Shown here in pieces: positions 1-11,202 of a stretch of DNA of 64,000 nucleotides. Source of the stretch: Phoma sp. XZ068 (taxonomy: Eukaryota > Ascomycota > Dothideomycetes > Pleosporales > Didymellaceae); the NCBI GenBank assembly GCA_004835665.1, contig RBKR01000017.1:1054001-1118000 (forward strand), given 5' to 3'. The position numbers were made by a program, and so were the translations under genes. The notes beneath the pieces were generated by a model that was not told the origin of the DNA, did no database searches, and saw only the letters and a program-made list of their open reading frames with translations. How positions within the stretch are numbered: the stretch's first letter is position 1; each line of letters starts with the position of its first letter.

Positions 1-1134
1 CCATACGGAAGTGCAAATGCATACAAGATCATCATCTTGGATGCCCAGGAAATCATCACTCTAGTTTTCAATGCTTTACTCATGCGGCAACAGTTCAATC
101 AACACGAAAACTTGGTCATGGTCACATATTGTCTTAGATCTCGCATCAATAGTCATAAAGGCATGATCGAAACCCTCATTGCCACTGGGGAAATCTCAAA
201 GATTGACGTCGTAAAATTCCAGTCGCTCAAACAAAGCGAATTCGAGACCCAGCTTCCGCAGGAGACCTGGGCCACAAAGCTGTCAAGCAAAACATCAGCG
301 TTCCTTGGCCATATCCTTACTATTACAGGATTTTGGATCTGTATGTTTATCTAGATTGCCTTTGGTCCCTATTGCGGATGGTCCAACAGCTGGTAGCTGG
401 ATATCAACTATGCAACTTCTGCCCTCATGGTTCTTTTGTTGGCCTTTATTGCAAACGTTCGGGAACAACAAAGTTGTTACAGCATTGAATGTCTAAGAGC
501 TATCTGGAAGGCTGAATCTGCACTAGAAGTCAGACTTCGCGAACTGACTGGCGACATGATTGAAAATTACGTCGTCGTTGTGCCACAAAGGCAGCGCAAC
601 AGGATCCAGCGTGCAATCGGTCACTACGCAGATCTAGTTGGTACTCTCGCAGGCGTGGCGATACTCATTATCATCATTTCCATTTGGCTCGTTCGCGGTC
701 CCGTATTATACTTCAATTCTAGCTGATTCATCCTCATCGGTACTTATGCTGGACGGTCGGCCTGAATGACGGACTTGTGCTTCACAATATCTGTCAAGTT
801 CTAGGAGACTGTGAAGATGAGCAGTTTGCCCAGGTCAACTATAAAGACGAAAATACTCTTGCCGTGATAGGCGTCACAGTGCGAGAGGAGGAACGCGCCA
901 CGGTCCAGTCACTGTCGTATCGCATGTCCATTCGGGGGCCTATTTTTATTCGCACCGGCGAACAGTTGTTCTTGGGGTGATTTTCGTACTTGAACTTATC
1001 CTCAGTGCTACGGCAATGCGGTAAAACGAGAACAGACAGTTGCTGTGTAATATCCCTCCCAGCATCATCGAATCATGTTTCACCTTAATCCTCATCACTG
1101 GTCATAATGTAAGTGAGGCAAAAAGGCGAGTTGG
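1..1134 (+). pseudogene. Broken low-affinity iron permease (FET4-like), left end outside the window
   Basis: Translation shows the C-terminal half of a fungal FET4-type low-affinity Fe(II) permease, a multi-pass plasma-membrane transporter. Recognisable pieces in order are ALLMRQQFNQHENL, DINYATSALMVLLLAFIANV, a ENYVVVVPQ segment, a hydrophobic segment GTLAGVAILIIIISIWLV, LIGTYAG / LNDGLVL and finally LCNIPPSIIES / LILITGHN. The frame is open to base 1, so the N-terminus lies outside. It is interrupted by TAG at 352-354 and 394-396, TGA at 724-726, TAA at 1022-1024 and apparent one-base shifts near 753 and 930. The stops fall where the family has Trp or Gln, consistent with RIP-type C-to-T change. 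The family call rests on remembered family motifs; the broken state is directly visible. Confidence 0.8.
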
Positions 1135-2539
1135 GGAAGGAAATAATCGAAGTTTACTAGGTTTAAGCACTATACTATGTAACTACTCTGATATAATATA
1201 GAGCTTCTATAACAAGAGAATTATGCTAGTATAGCTAAGTGATTCTTTGGAATAAGTCAAGTAAAGAGAATAAGGTTAGTAAGGTCACTTCTTTTTTATT
1301 AACCAAGTAAGGATCTGTTGTAAGCGGTAGTGAGAAACCACAAATATCTTCTCTTTGGAGTTAACGAAAACATCTATCCACTAGGTCTAAACAGTGTAAG
1401 GTGTGAATAGAAATTACGCATTGTAAGCCCGCAATCAGACCTGCTGAATTGACAGCAAACTTCATATTGTGACTGACTGACAGTATAAACAAGTAGTTAG
1501 GACTGATGCCAGCATAAACATTACTACTGCTAGTAGTGTAGGTTTCATTGCATTGTGGACAAAGACTGTTGGTAACATGGTTACATTAGTGATCTTTGTG
1601 AACCATGATGCGGTTCGAGTTATTGGCGTAGTTGATGTACTTGCGTTCGTGATGTTGCGCTTACACAGTTGTAGGTGCTTCTTTAAGTATTTTAGATTTT
1701 GTTTTGTTCCCTTATATCTTGACTCTTTAGAGACAACTAGCAGATAAGTGTATTAGTTGTCATCAACTCTGCATTAATTGGGGTCGATATAACCATACAG
1801 CAGGAAACAAGTGCATGGAAACGTTGTGCTTGGTAGCAGAGCTCTATTTGTCTCGGGTTTACAGTACCTCGAGCACTTTATCACCTGTGTTACTAGCTAA
1901 GTAAGGCAAAATTATCTCCATCTTCCTAATTTTGGTAATTGGACATTGCTCATACCTAGGTAGTAGGTTGTGGAAGTAGGTTGAGGTTGAAGATGGAAGG
2001 TGTGCACAAGCTTGCGGGCTAACTTTAAGTGGCCTATCAAAGTTGACAAAGGCGCCGAATACGCCCGACTGCGGGCAGATATGGTGTACTGATCTTCGTG
2101 AAATTATTTGCGCAAGTGAATTCAGAGCTGCTGCAGCCAGTGATCGTGTTTTTGCTGCATTCACGACGCCTTCTGATTTCATCGTCACAAAGGCTGCAAC
2201 TACCACGAAGCACGACCCAAGACAAGTACATATGTTGCAACCGCTTTGTCACCTTCGCGCCCTATCGGCCTTTTGCTCCGCCACAAATTCCTCCGCTAGC
2301 TCGATCGATTTGCGTCGCTTCCATAACCATTCAAAGCAGCTGTTCGGCTTCACTGACGTACCAGTAAGCAGGCTCAATCTAGCCCAGGGTGCTTAACAAT
2401 TATCAAACCCTGCCGGTAAAGCGACTGCCAATGATTCAAGGCTCCTCGGGCTGAGCTCCTGGGGTGATTTGATGGGTAACTTTGCAGTACCGAAAATGTG
2501 GTGTGCCGGCGGTGGGTCCGCAAGGCTTAGAAATAGGTG
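1135..2539. other. Gene-poor stretch
   Basis: Intermediate to AT-leaning sequence with only short, unrelated open frames. The open frames of about 115 codons at 1859-2396 overlap on both strands, have no family resemblance I can see and no good start context, so I do not call a gene here. Confidence 0.5.
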
Positions 2540-2594
2540 ATATCGGTCCTACTATTAATGCAGAGCACGGGCTCTACTTTAGTAGGACCGATAT
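2540..2594. repeat. Perfect 15-bp inverted repeat with nested hairpin
   Basis: The arm ATATCGGTCCTACTA (2540-2554) is the exact reverse complement of TAGTAGGACCGATAT (2580-2594). The 25-nt loop itself contains AGAGC (2562-2566) and GCTCT (2571-2575), making a second small stem. It is about 350 bp upstream of the DJ-1/PfpI gene. It could be a tiny MITE footprint, a cruciform or a terminator-like hairpin; nothing in the sequence decides. Confidence 0.75.
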
Positions 2595-2888
2595 TCCTTG
2601 ACCATAACAAACCTAATTTTACGTTTCGTACCTAATTGTACCCCTTATTTAATTACACCAACAGTAACTTGGTGTCACTCACCCTTGCAATGTTTTGCCC
2701 AAGGTCTTGTAACACGCTATATGCGGTTGGTTGGTATAGGCTGGAAACATTCCATACGAGGCGGGGGCACGGTTATTGTAATACCGGTATACATTGATCT
2801 AGCTGGAGCGCCAATTATGGAGCTAAGGTGTAATTACTTGCGCAATTGAACTCACGTACGCAAGGGAGTGAGATGTACTTAACATACA

Positions 2889-2897
2889 TATATAAGG
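2889..2897 (+). promoter_or_regulatory. TATA box of the DJ-1/PfpI gene
   Basis: TATATAAGG lies about 50 bp before the ATG at 2943 in the right orientation, a usual spacing for a fungal TATA element. Confidence 0.5.
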
Positions 2898-2942
2898 AAG
2901 AACAGCAGTCCTCCTATTGCATTTTAAAGATAAGTCGCAAAT

Positions 2943-3917
2943 ATGAAAGCCTACTCCCTCGCTATCCTCGGTTCGATCATCACTGCTCATGGCAGTCACG
3001 CACAAAGCGCTGAAGACCAGCAACGCCACGCTCTCAACGCCGGCCGGAGGCTGTCGGTCGGATACGTAAGAAAGCCATTTTCGTAGGAAGACTGTAGGCT
3101 AACTTAACACCAGGTCGTATTCGATGGCTACGCACCCCTCGACTTTTGGGGCCCAGTTCAAATTTTGGACGTAGTGAGTATCCCGATCTATTTCACGCCA
3201 AACCAGACTGACCTCTTCAGGTCTCTGCGCACTACAACATGTCACTCTCAGTCATCTCTGAGAAGGTGGGACCCATTAACTCTGCCCTTCCACCTCGCCG
3301 TTTATCCAGTGGTGTGATCGGGACCGGGAGGGACAACGGATTCAACTCGACCATTATTTCCACCCATACACCCGATACTGCGCCGCCTCTAGATCTCCTC
3401 ATGATACCTGGTGGCCCTGGAAATCTGGCCGTTGGTATGAGTACCTGGATTGAAGACTTTGCTCGGGACCGTTATAACAGCACGGACTACGTGGCAAGCG
3501 TATGCACTGGGGCGATGAGCCTGGCTAAAGCCGGTATTCTGGACGGAAAGCGCGCCACTACCAACAAGCAGGCGTGGCAGGTTGTTACACAGTTTGGTAG
3601 CAATGTCACTTGGGTTCCCAACGCGAGGTGGACGCAAGAAGGCAAGCTATGGACGAGCTCTGGCGTCGCTGCCGGTATGGACATGACGTATGCCCTCCTG
3701 AGTTGGATGTATGGGTCTGAGAAGGTAAACCAATCAATGAACTTAATCGAACTCTCACCGCACCTGGATGCGCACTGGGATCCGTATGCAGTTGTACACA
3801 ACGTAAGTTAGACTCGGACAAGAGTAAACAGAGTGTAGGCTAACATTATATTAGGTACCAGGAGCGGACAGATCTCGGCCACTCAAGGACCTTGTTGGTC
3901 CAGTAGGGTTTGATTAA
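2943..3917 (+). CDS. Secreted DJ-1/PfpI family protein (4 exons)
   Basis: I splice exons 2943-3065, 3114-3173, 3221-3802 and 3855-3917 to give 275 residues. Introns are 46-52 nt with GTAAGA/GTGAGT/GTAAGT donors and CAG/CAG/TAG acceptors; introns 1 and 3 share a GGCTAAC branch-like motif. The N-terminus (MKAYSLAILGSIITAHGSHA) is a signal peptide. The body is a ThiJ/PfpI alpha/beta domain: GYAPLDFWGPVQIL near the start, LLMIPGGPGN, then the nucleophile elbow VCTGAMSLAKAGILDG with the reactive Cys, and a conserved ATTNKQAW. This resembles the isonitrile-hydratase/AraC-associated branch of the superfamily, whose members act as hydratases or amidotransferase-like enzymes. Potential N-glycosylation sites (NST, NVT, NQS) fit secretion. 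The exact reaction cannot be read from sequence. All splice phases close without a stop, so the gene looks functional. Confidence 0.88.
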
Positions 3918-4166
3918 TCTTTGGACATATCGAAGCAATCAGTACATAGGATATAACACCATGTAGATAAGTGAATTGTATGGGAAGTTGGTTATTTCAC
4001 TTAGCCGCCTGCTGAAACTTAGTCATTGAAGCTTATATGTAGGTAACAACCCGCTTTGCGACTATCTAGTATAGTATAGCCGAGTGCTAGAAATCTCGTT
4101 CTACTGCTTCGTAATACTCACCTACCCTTAGAAAGTCAGAGCCCTTGACCATGATGACTAATCGTT

Positions 4167-5708
4167 GTGATGGCTTGGCAGTCTGGGAGTCGCTACAGCG
4201 CCTTATCCGGGCATCTACACCAAAACGTTCGCATGACCCTCGCCACGAACATGATCTTGAAATCTGGCAGGAGTTCCACTCGTCTTTCCCTTGCTGCAAA
4301 TTTTTCCCGCCGAACTCCTGATTTCCTCTCCTGTTCAGTTCGATCCGTGTCCAAGACCGCCCAACACTTCAGACCCTGCCCATTTCGGCCACTTCGTTCC
4401 ACGGCTGACTCGCATCCCCCACATATAGACGATATATATCACCCTGAGGAGGACATTGAGTACCTAGAGGACTACGCGCCTAGTGGAGATAACCCTCTCT
4501 TATCGGTGATTCCTTTTGCAGTGGTTAGTACGAGGTCGTGCATAAGCTGGGATCTGGTGGGTATTCAACAATTTGGTTCGCCCGAGATCAGCAAAGCCAA
4601 CGCTACGTCTCGCTCAAGATGCTCACTGCGAGAGCTTTGCGAGAAAGCCATGAAGCAGACATTCTTCAGCACTTAATGAAAGGCGACCCAACCCACCTAG
4701 GGAAGCGATTCATTCCACCGCTGATTGACCAATTCTCATTTGACGGACCCAATGGGCATCATCGGTGCTTGGTTGGAGAGCCCACCGGCTGCAACATTTC
4801 GAAGTCGAAAGAGGATTGTATAGACTCATGTTTCCACTGGACGCGGCCAGGTCACTTGCCGCGCAGCTCCTCTTGGGGTTGTCCTATTTGCATGCAAGTG
4901 GAATTTGCCACGGAAGTATGCAATTGCAAGATGTATTCAATTAGTGTGCTGATACTAGCCAGATCTCCATTTACGTAATTTCCTCTTACGCATGCCGACC
5001 TTCCACGGCCTTAGCACGGTTGAGCTCTACAACCAGTTCGGCGAACCTTATGAGGTGCCCATCCGGCGAGTGGATGGAAAGTCAGCTGGGCCGCATGCAC
5101 CGCTGCATGCCATATATTCCATGGCCTTAAGCATGCCTGCTAACGGACTGCATAATCTAGAAGTGATCATATCCGACTATGGAACTTCCATTGTCATATC
5201 GCAGACGCCGTCACCGACTCTTCACACGCCTGCCCTGTACGCTCCACCAGAGGAGTTTTTCCATGAGCCCCTCACTCGACCAGCCGCAGCAGACGTATGG
5301 ACGCGGGGCGTTAACTTGTACGAGTTGTTGGGCGAGCGACCCTTATTCGAGACGTTTGCATGGGACCGGGATGATATCGTCGGGGAAATGATCAACACTC
5401 TAGGCCAGCCGCCGACGAGATGGTGGGATTCTTGGACGAAACGATCTGAGTTCTTCCAGGCGGACGGACCACGGGTAGTTGATTTTGGCCGGATCGGTAC
5501 TCCCGTGTTCCGGCGCTTGCATCAGCGCCTGTGGGATATGGGACGTGGGGAAACCGAGCAAAACTGTGCATAGGACGTTGCCGGTGGCGAGCTGCGTGCG
5601 CTAGAAGAAATGCTTAAAGCAATGATGGTTTTTGAACCTGCAGATCGACCAACAGTAGACCAGCTCCTGAAGTTCGAGTACATGACAAAGTGGGCTATAC
5701 CAGCGTAG
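4167..5708 (+). pseudogene. Broken SRPK-like serine/threonine protein kinase
   Basis: Kinase motifs are spread over shifted frames: an acidic lead-in with YLEDYAPSG, the P-loop HKLGSGGYSTIWFARD, LKML, FPLDAARSLAAQLLLGLSYLH, the catalytic-loop region GICHG, FGEPYEVP, YAPPEE, DVWTRG and a last subdomain VFEPADRPTV. These match the SR-protein kinase-like family common in filamentous fungi. Damage includes an apparent one-base shift near 4500, TAG just before YEVVHKLG (about 4525), a one-base shift near 4830, and TAG at 5571-5573 that cuts off the last 45 codons. A 47-nt intron (4916-4962, GTATGC...CAG) still reads cleanly and would place HGN where the family has HGD. An intact relative lies at 17874-19307 on the other strand. 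The start is uncertain. Confidence 0.78.
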
Positions 5709-6664
5709 GAAAGGCTGAGGCAAGATAGCTATGTAAATACTCGTTAGTCATTTATTTTACTCTAGCCCTATCAAGCTACTTAAGCGGCTGTCAAGGTGCT
5801 TATATAATAGTAGAGGTATGAGGTTAAAAGGTGTTCACTGTATTGTATTAGCTTATTGCAGTATGTTGGTTGTAGTAAAGTTGTTTATTGTATCAGTGAG
5901 GAAGCGGAGTCTCAATGAAACAGTCTTCTGCCTGCCTGCCTTGGGCAGTACTTTTCCAACACATTACTGGCGTACCGAAGTATTATGCAAATTAACGAGG
6001 GTTATGTCACAAGCTGTTGCATTACAAGATATAATTAATGATGTGTATCCCTGGTGATGAGACATCTATACGAACGACGTACAATCTAGACTACTAAGTA
6101 ATGATCATCTCTGACACATTAGATACTTGCTGTCTCGATCTTAGATCTCTCTTACCACATCCTTTGTAGATAAATATTTAGATCCTAACTTCCTAATTAA
6201 TGCGTGTAGGCTTTAATAGCTACTCTTGGCGTGTAAAGCCTTTTGACGCAGACCTCAAAGAAGATATTAGAGCTCTAATGTCTAATGGCTTAATGTACTC
6301 GTTTGCTGCGCTATGCGTATAAAATTTCACGGCATATATATTACAGGAGACAGTTGCGATACCTTGCCGAGCGACTGTAATACGCCGGTTTGCTGCTTGA
6401 CCTAATCTGGGCTTCTCATCGGACATTCAAGGATCAAACCGTGGCCCGCAGTTTACAACCTCTATTGTTGATTTGTAGGTTCCTCTAATAGGGAATTTCT
6501 GTCGCAGCTTTGGAAGCCAAACTGTTGGTCTTTTCTTTTGTACTGGTCCAGGCTTCTACTCCGCACTTCAGGAGGCAGAGAATTAACACGCTCTTCTAAA
6601 AGGCTATTTATCTCTCCACTAAGTCCTGCTGTAGTATTAGTGCCGATCTATTACCAAGCAGAAG
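5709..6664. other. No recognisable gene
   Basis: AT-leaning sequence between the broken kinase and the phosphorylase relic. Short open frames (for example 5818-6057) have no recognisable domain. Confidence 0.45.
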
Positions 6665-7648
6665 TCAACTGCCACACAAACCAATCGTCTCTAAGAACAC
6701 TGCTTCCACAGTGTGAGGATTGGCCAACTCTGGTAGTGGTATCACCAACAGGACCTCTTTTGCGTATACTGCCTCCGCCCCCGCCGTGTGCGCCTGCCAC
6801 CGCTTATTCTTGTAGGAGTCTACATAGTAACAGATACCACGTACTACCTGGTATAGGAAGCTGTTTATTAGCCCTACTACCTCCATCTTGAAGCACAACA
6901 CCCCACCTAGCTCTGCGCTCAGCTGGTCTGTTACAGCAGCATGCTTTATCAACTAGTTGCCTGACGCAGTAGTCCTGTGATGCAATACTACCTCTTGAGT
7001 ACGTGCCACTCTTGTGACTGCGTGCTCTGGGCTGCATTGCGCGCAAGTTACTCCCTATACTGCATACTCATACTTGGCCTTGAAAAGAATATCTGACCTG
7101 ACTGATTCACGACTGCATTTAAGCAGGCTGTTAAGCTTTAACATGTACTCCAGCAGCCTTCCCCCCTCTCTTATCTAGTTTGCTTGCAACTTTGCATCTG
7201 AATTTAGCAAGACCGTCAGTAGTAAGTTAACAGCACCTGTCCGCTTGAAACCGCTCGCTGTAGCCTTGCCTGAGTTATACTAAACTACTCCACCATGCAT
7301 CCTGTGCGGGTTACTTACTACCACAGCTCCAAGCTGCACGTCTACCTCTTTGCTCGGTATGCTGCTGCCAATGCCTACCATCTGCCTAAATCTTGTTGCA
7401 GCGAAGGTCGACTTTATGTGCACAGTAACTGCTGCAGCTGACTTGGTGCCTGTCTGGCGTTCAGGCAGGCATGCGATTACTACGTTGTGCTCACCGATAC
7501 TTCCGCATGTGTAGAAGTTTGTGGCTGGGGCGTCGTACCGCGGAGTGTTGTGCTCCTCGTCGAGCATGTCCTGCGCAGCCGCCAGCTCAACAGGTAGGGC
7601 GCACACCCACCCCACAGTGTAGTCGTCGCGACACAGTAGCCGCGCCAT
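6665..7648 (-). pseudogene. Decayed purine/uridine phosphorylase-like domain, paralogue of the 58.7-59.7 kb copy
   Basis: Read on the minus strand from 7648, the sequence begins MARLLCRDDYTVGWVCALPV and follows the intact copy at 58701-59676 almost residue for residue: GEHNVVIACLPE, MVGIGSSIPS, HGGVV, then ELGGVLCFKMEVVGLINSF and RGICYYVDSYKNKRW near 6900-6770. Phosphorylase domains of this type occur as N-terminal domains of fungal NLR-like proteins. The copy carries in-frame TAG at Gln-like positions (just after HGGVV and in the middle segment) and many amino-acid changes from C:G to T:A, while its relative stays GC-rich. No NB-ARC or TPR part follows toward lower coordinates, so this is a solitary domain relic. 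The flank beyond 7648 also shows short similarity to the other copy. Confidence 0.8.
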
Positions 7649-8539
7649 TCGTGAGCGCTAGAAGGAGAAATATAACAAAGACACGTGTTGTCAGGATGTT
7701 CTAGACAGTGTGTAAGGTGATTAGAGCCGAGTCTGGCAGTCTGTTAGCCGCTCAGCCTTGCGAAGTGTCCAGCATTCCGATGCCTGCATGGTATCAGGTG
7801 GAAACTGGCAGGCTGAGGTGGGCTGTCGAGTGGATGTCCAGGGAATGCCGTTTCAGAAGTAGGTGAGGTGCAGGGGCGCTACTAGCTGTCCCCTCATTGA
7901 TGACTTCAGTTACATCAGTTGAGCTGCCACACCTTCGAGCTTGGCAGCAGAGATAACCCAAAATCGGAACCTCCGTTCATCGTGGACATGTTACTGTTGA
8001 AATAGTACCATAAACCTTCTCTTGCAAACCTCTGCCTACTGTCGCCAGTCACAAGAACTGCTATCCTGAAGTTCCTTCAGCATCCTAAATGCAATTGCAC
8101 GGATATCGTCCCACACTCTGCACGCGGCTCCACAGTCTAGGGTAGACAATGCGCTAATGCAATACCAGCTTCAGCAGTTTGGCTGCTGGAGAGCAAGGCT
8201 ACTATTTGACGTGCAGTTATAAAGTCATTTTCGTATCCTATGTTACTGGTTCAATAGTTCACGTGGGTTACTCCTGCCCTCTAGCTTTGGTATATATATA
8301 CATTACCGCATTATCGACAAGAGCTAGTATGGCCGCATTCAGTGTTACTGTATGGTTTCGATAGACTCTGTGGCACACTGGCATCTGGTCACCGAGAATT
8401 GCGGGATGCGCGCTGATCGAGATGTCCGCTCCAGCTACACCTGGCATTGGATGACGTTCTGCTCGCGGTCTGTATCCGGTCGTTGCGCAATCCTGTGTAT
8501 TGGCGCGTCATCGTCGCTCATCGAAAGACCAGACACATT
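7649..8539. other. No confident gene
   Basis: Mixed composition. Part of 7740-7870 resembles the upstream flank of the phosphorylase/NB-ARC gene near 59810-59880 (shared GCTCAGCCTT and GGCAGGCTGAGGTG), so it is probably the decayed promoter side of the 6665-7648 relic. A TATA-like run sits near 8290. Confidence 0.4.
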
Positions 8540-8950
8540 AAGTCCGGATCCAAAGCTTCTGATTGTGGACGACGAGTCAATGATCCTCGAAGTCATCTCC
8601 ATGTTGGCCCATAACGCAAGCTCAACGCCTTAGACATCTGTAAGCACTGGTCACGAAGCTATCGACACCTGCACCGAAGCTCTGGACGACATCCCGTACG
8701 TTCTAATCTTCTGGGACCCGTGAATCCCAAATATGTCTGGCTTTGAGGTCACCGAAAGGATATGAAAGATCAAAGTTAATGCATCCAACAGACACTGGAC
8801 GTATATTTGAAATCTCACAGCTCTAGTCAACGCTGATAATCGGCACGGGGTTAATTACCAAGCTAACAATACTGGTGTGTTTAGATGGCGTGATTGCTGC
8901 GAGAAAGGCACAGTTAAGAAGGTAGTTGGCCTGATGATTCAGGTCGCTTA
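8540..8950 (+). pseudogene. Response-regulator receiver domain relic
   Basis: Frame-by-frame reading gives KLLIVDDESMILEVISML (the paired acidic residues of a REC domain), GHEAIDTCTEALDD, VLIFWD with the phospho-acceptor Asp, MSGFEVTERI, and near the end DGVIA followed by KKVVGLMIQVA and a stop at 8948-8950. This is the C-terminal receiver of a fungal hybrid histidine kinase. It is broken by TAG after 8630, TGA codons near 8720 and 8765 and frame changes. I cannot identify kinase domains upstream, so it is a fragment. Confidence 0.65.
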
Positions 8951-9321
8951 GGTAGGCGCGGTAGTTTATTCCAGATCTGATCAGTTTAATTACGGCTACT
9001 GCGCACCCTCATCGCGATCATCACAACAACCATGTCCGAGGCACAGACAAATGACGACTATCAACAACCACGTTGGACAAGAAGATGATTGCGCCATCGC
9101 TTGGCAACCATCTATGCCCCGCTGCATTGCCGAATTAGGAAGCTCACTCCAGCACCGATGCTTGGAAGTCAGTAACAAGCACCTAGATAAGTTCCCCGGT
9201 GCGAAAATCTACACGCTGAACGCACGCAATGATCAGCCTAAAGCACGATCAACAATGAACACTAGCATAAAAATGCAGGTACTTTCGCTCCGTGAGCCCA
9301 ATAGCCATAAAGACAAGTGCA

Positions 9322-10954
9322 ATGGCTTTATCAAAGAGCTTAGTTGTGAACGCGCTCCTTTGGGGTGCACGGCTTGTGATAGCTGATAGCTACGCAAACA
9401 ACCAGAACCCTACCATAATAGACTCTCCTCAGGTTGCTTCTAAATTCCCTGCCGTTGAAGGAATCGAACTTTTGTCACCAGCGTTCATCAATCCTGACGG
9501 TGTCCCTCGAACATTTGCCAACGGAACCTCGGGCCCGACACCGCAGTACTCACTAGGTGTGTGAGCAGTCATCTTAATGTTGATGTGACTGACCAAACCT
9601 AGAAAACTTCGTCAGAGGCCAGGCAAACCGTACAGGGTGGATCACGTATCATGATCACCTAGAATCTGAGGAAGGGCGAAAGATTCCCTATGTTACTGTT
9701 TCCAACGGCAAGCAGCACGAAATGAAGCTGCGCATCTTCATCCAGGGAGGACAGCATGGAAACGAGCCGGCTGGAGATGAAGGTGTACTCGCGTTGTTAG
9801 GGAGACTGGCTGCTGACGCTCAGTGGTCTTCAAAGGTCCTCGAGAAGGTCGACCTGCTGATCTTGCCACGGTACAATGTGGATGGTGTTGAATATCTGCA
9901 ACGTCAGCTTGCGTCCAACTACGACCCCAACCGCGACCACTCTGTTCTGGTGCGCGAGCAATCGCGAAAGATCAGACAGCTGCAGTCGGATTTCGATCCA
10001 CACATCTTTATAGATGACCACGAGTACACCGGCGTCAGCCCAATTTTGCAACGCTACATCCGATCTCAGGACCTTCTTGTCTCAGGAAACAAAGGCTTAA
10101 ACGTGAACTCGGATATCCGTCACCTGAACGAAGCTTTTGTCGCAGACGTCCTCGCAGCCGCTCATGAAAAGGGACTGCGCACGTACGCGTACTTCACCAC
10201 CAGCGTGGCAAATGGCACAATCACCATCCAAGAACCCGACGCGCACGCCCAAGCAAACCACAAGGGTGCTGGAAACTACCAATCTCTCACCTTCCTTGTA
10301 GAAACAAGAGGTATTCGCCTTGCAGACCAGCACTTCCAGCGCCGTGTCGCCTCACACCTCGTCACATTAACAACGATCATTGATAAAGCCGTTGACGAGT
10401 ACGAGAAAGTGTACGCAACCATCGAAAACGGTCGCGAATCGTTCGTCGAGAGCAGGGAGGACATCGTTGTGGTCCAGGACTACCGACTTACTAACAAGAG
10501 CGTGCAGTTCATCGACGCCGCCAACGGAAGTTTCGTCAACGTTGATGTTGTGAGCCAGAATGAAGACCCGGCGGTTGTCGTGCTGACGCGCAAGAGACCG
10601 AAGGCGTATGTATTCTCGCGTGCTTGGACTGATGTTGCGGCGCGTCTGCGCATACTCGGCGTCAAAGTAGACGAGCTCAGGGAACCGTTCGTGGGGAATG
10701 TGGAGGCCCTTACTGTTCACAACGCAACGGTTGCGCGGACCAAGTTTGAGGGCATTGCTGGGACAACGATCGTTACTAACGTGACCACGCGGAGTGTGAC
10801 TATACCAGCTGGTGGTTTCTATGTGGATACGAGGCAGAAGAACGCGGCGTATGCTTTTGTCCAGTTGGAGCCGGAGAATGAGGCCAGTTTGGCGTTTTAT
10901 AATCAGGTGCCACTAGAGGTAGGAGACGAATATCCGATCTTCCGCGTGCTATAG
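9322..10954 (+). CDS. Secreted M14 zinc carboxypeptidase (2 exons)
   Basis: Exons 9322-9556 and 9603-10954 (intron 46 nt, GTGTGT...TAG, phase 1) give 528 residues. MALSKSLVVNALLWGARLVIADS is a signal peptide; I chose the ATG at 9322 because the open frame before it begins at a GTG. The zinc site is visible as GGQHGNEPAGDEG (H and E of the HxxE motif) and a distal His in IFIDDHEYTG; RYNVDG and DPNRDH are family-typical, and FLVETRG holds the probable catalytic Glu. M14 peptidases remove C-terminal residues from peptides; secretion suggests extracellular protein breakdown. The last 180 residues form a beta-rich extension without a domain I can name. The reading frame is fully intact and GC-normal despite transposon DNA 170 bp downstream. 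Confidence 0.9.
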
Positions 10955-11122
10955 GTAACTTCGTCCTATTAGAAACACAAGTTACTTTAAAGAGTTTTCT
11001 TAAGATATTCAACATATAGTATACTTTCTATAGTTTAGATTTATATCCTAATATAGGCTCTATAGAGCCTATTAACTACTAAATATAAAATAGAAAGTAT
11101 ACTATACTTCTAGAAATAGCTA

Positions 11123-11170
11123 ACGTAAACCACCACCGAGAGCGACAACCCACCGAGAGCGACAAAATCT
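11123..11170. repeat. Left TIR of the Fot1-like transposon
   Basis: 48 bp, perfect inverse of 12924-12971. Within it the motif CACCGAGAGCGACAA occurs twice in direct orientation, 18 bp apart, probably two transposase binding sites. Confidence 0.95.
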
Positions 11171-11202
11171 GCCAAGACCACTCCTCCTCCTTTCATCCTA
11201 AC

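Noticed and set aside
1859..2396. Overlapping open frames of about 70-117 codons on both strands
   Set aside because: No domain, no intron signals and equal openness on both strands; looks like chance.
9051..9386. Plus-strand open frame of 111 codons before the carboxypeptidase
   Set aside because: Overlaps the carboxypeptidase signal-peptide exon in another frame and shows no domain.
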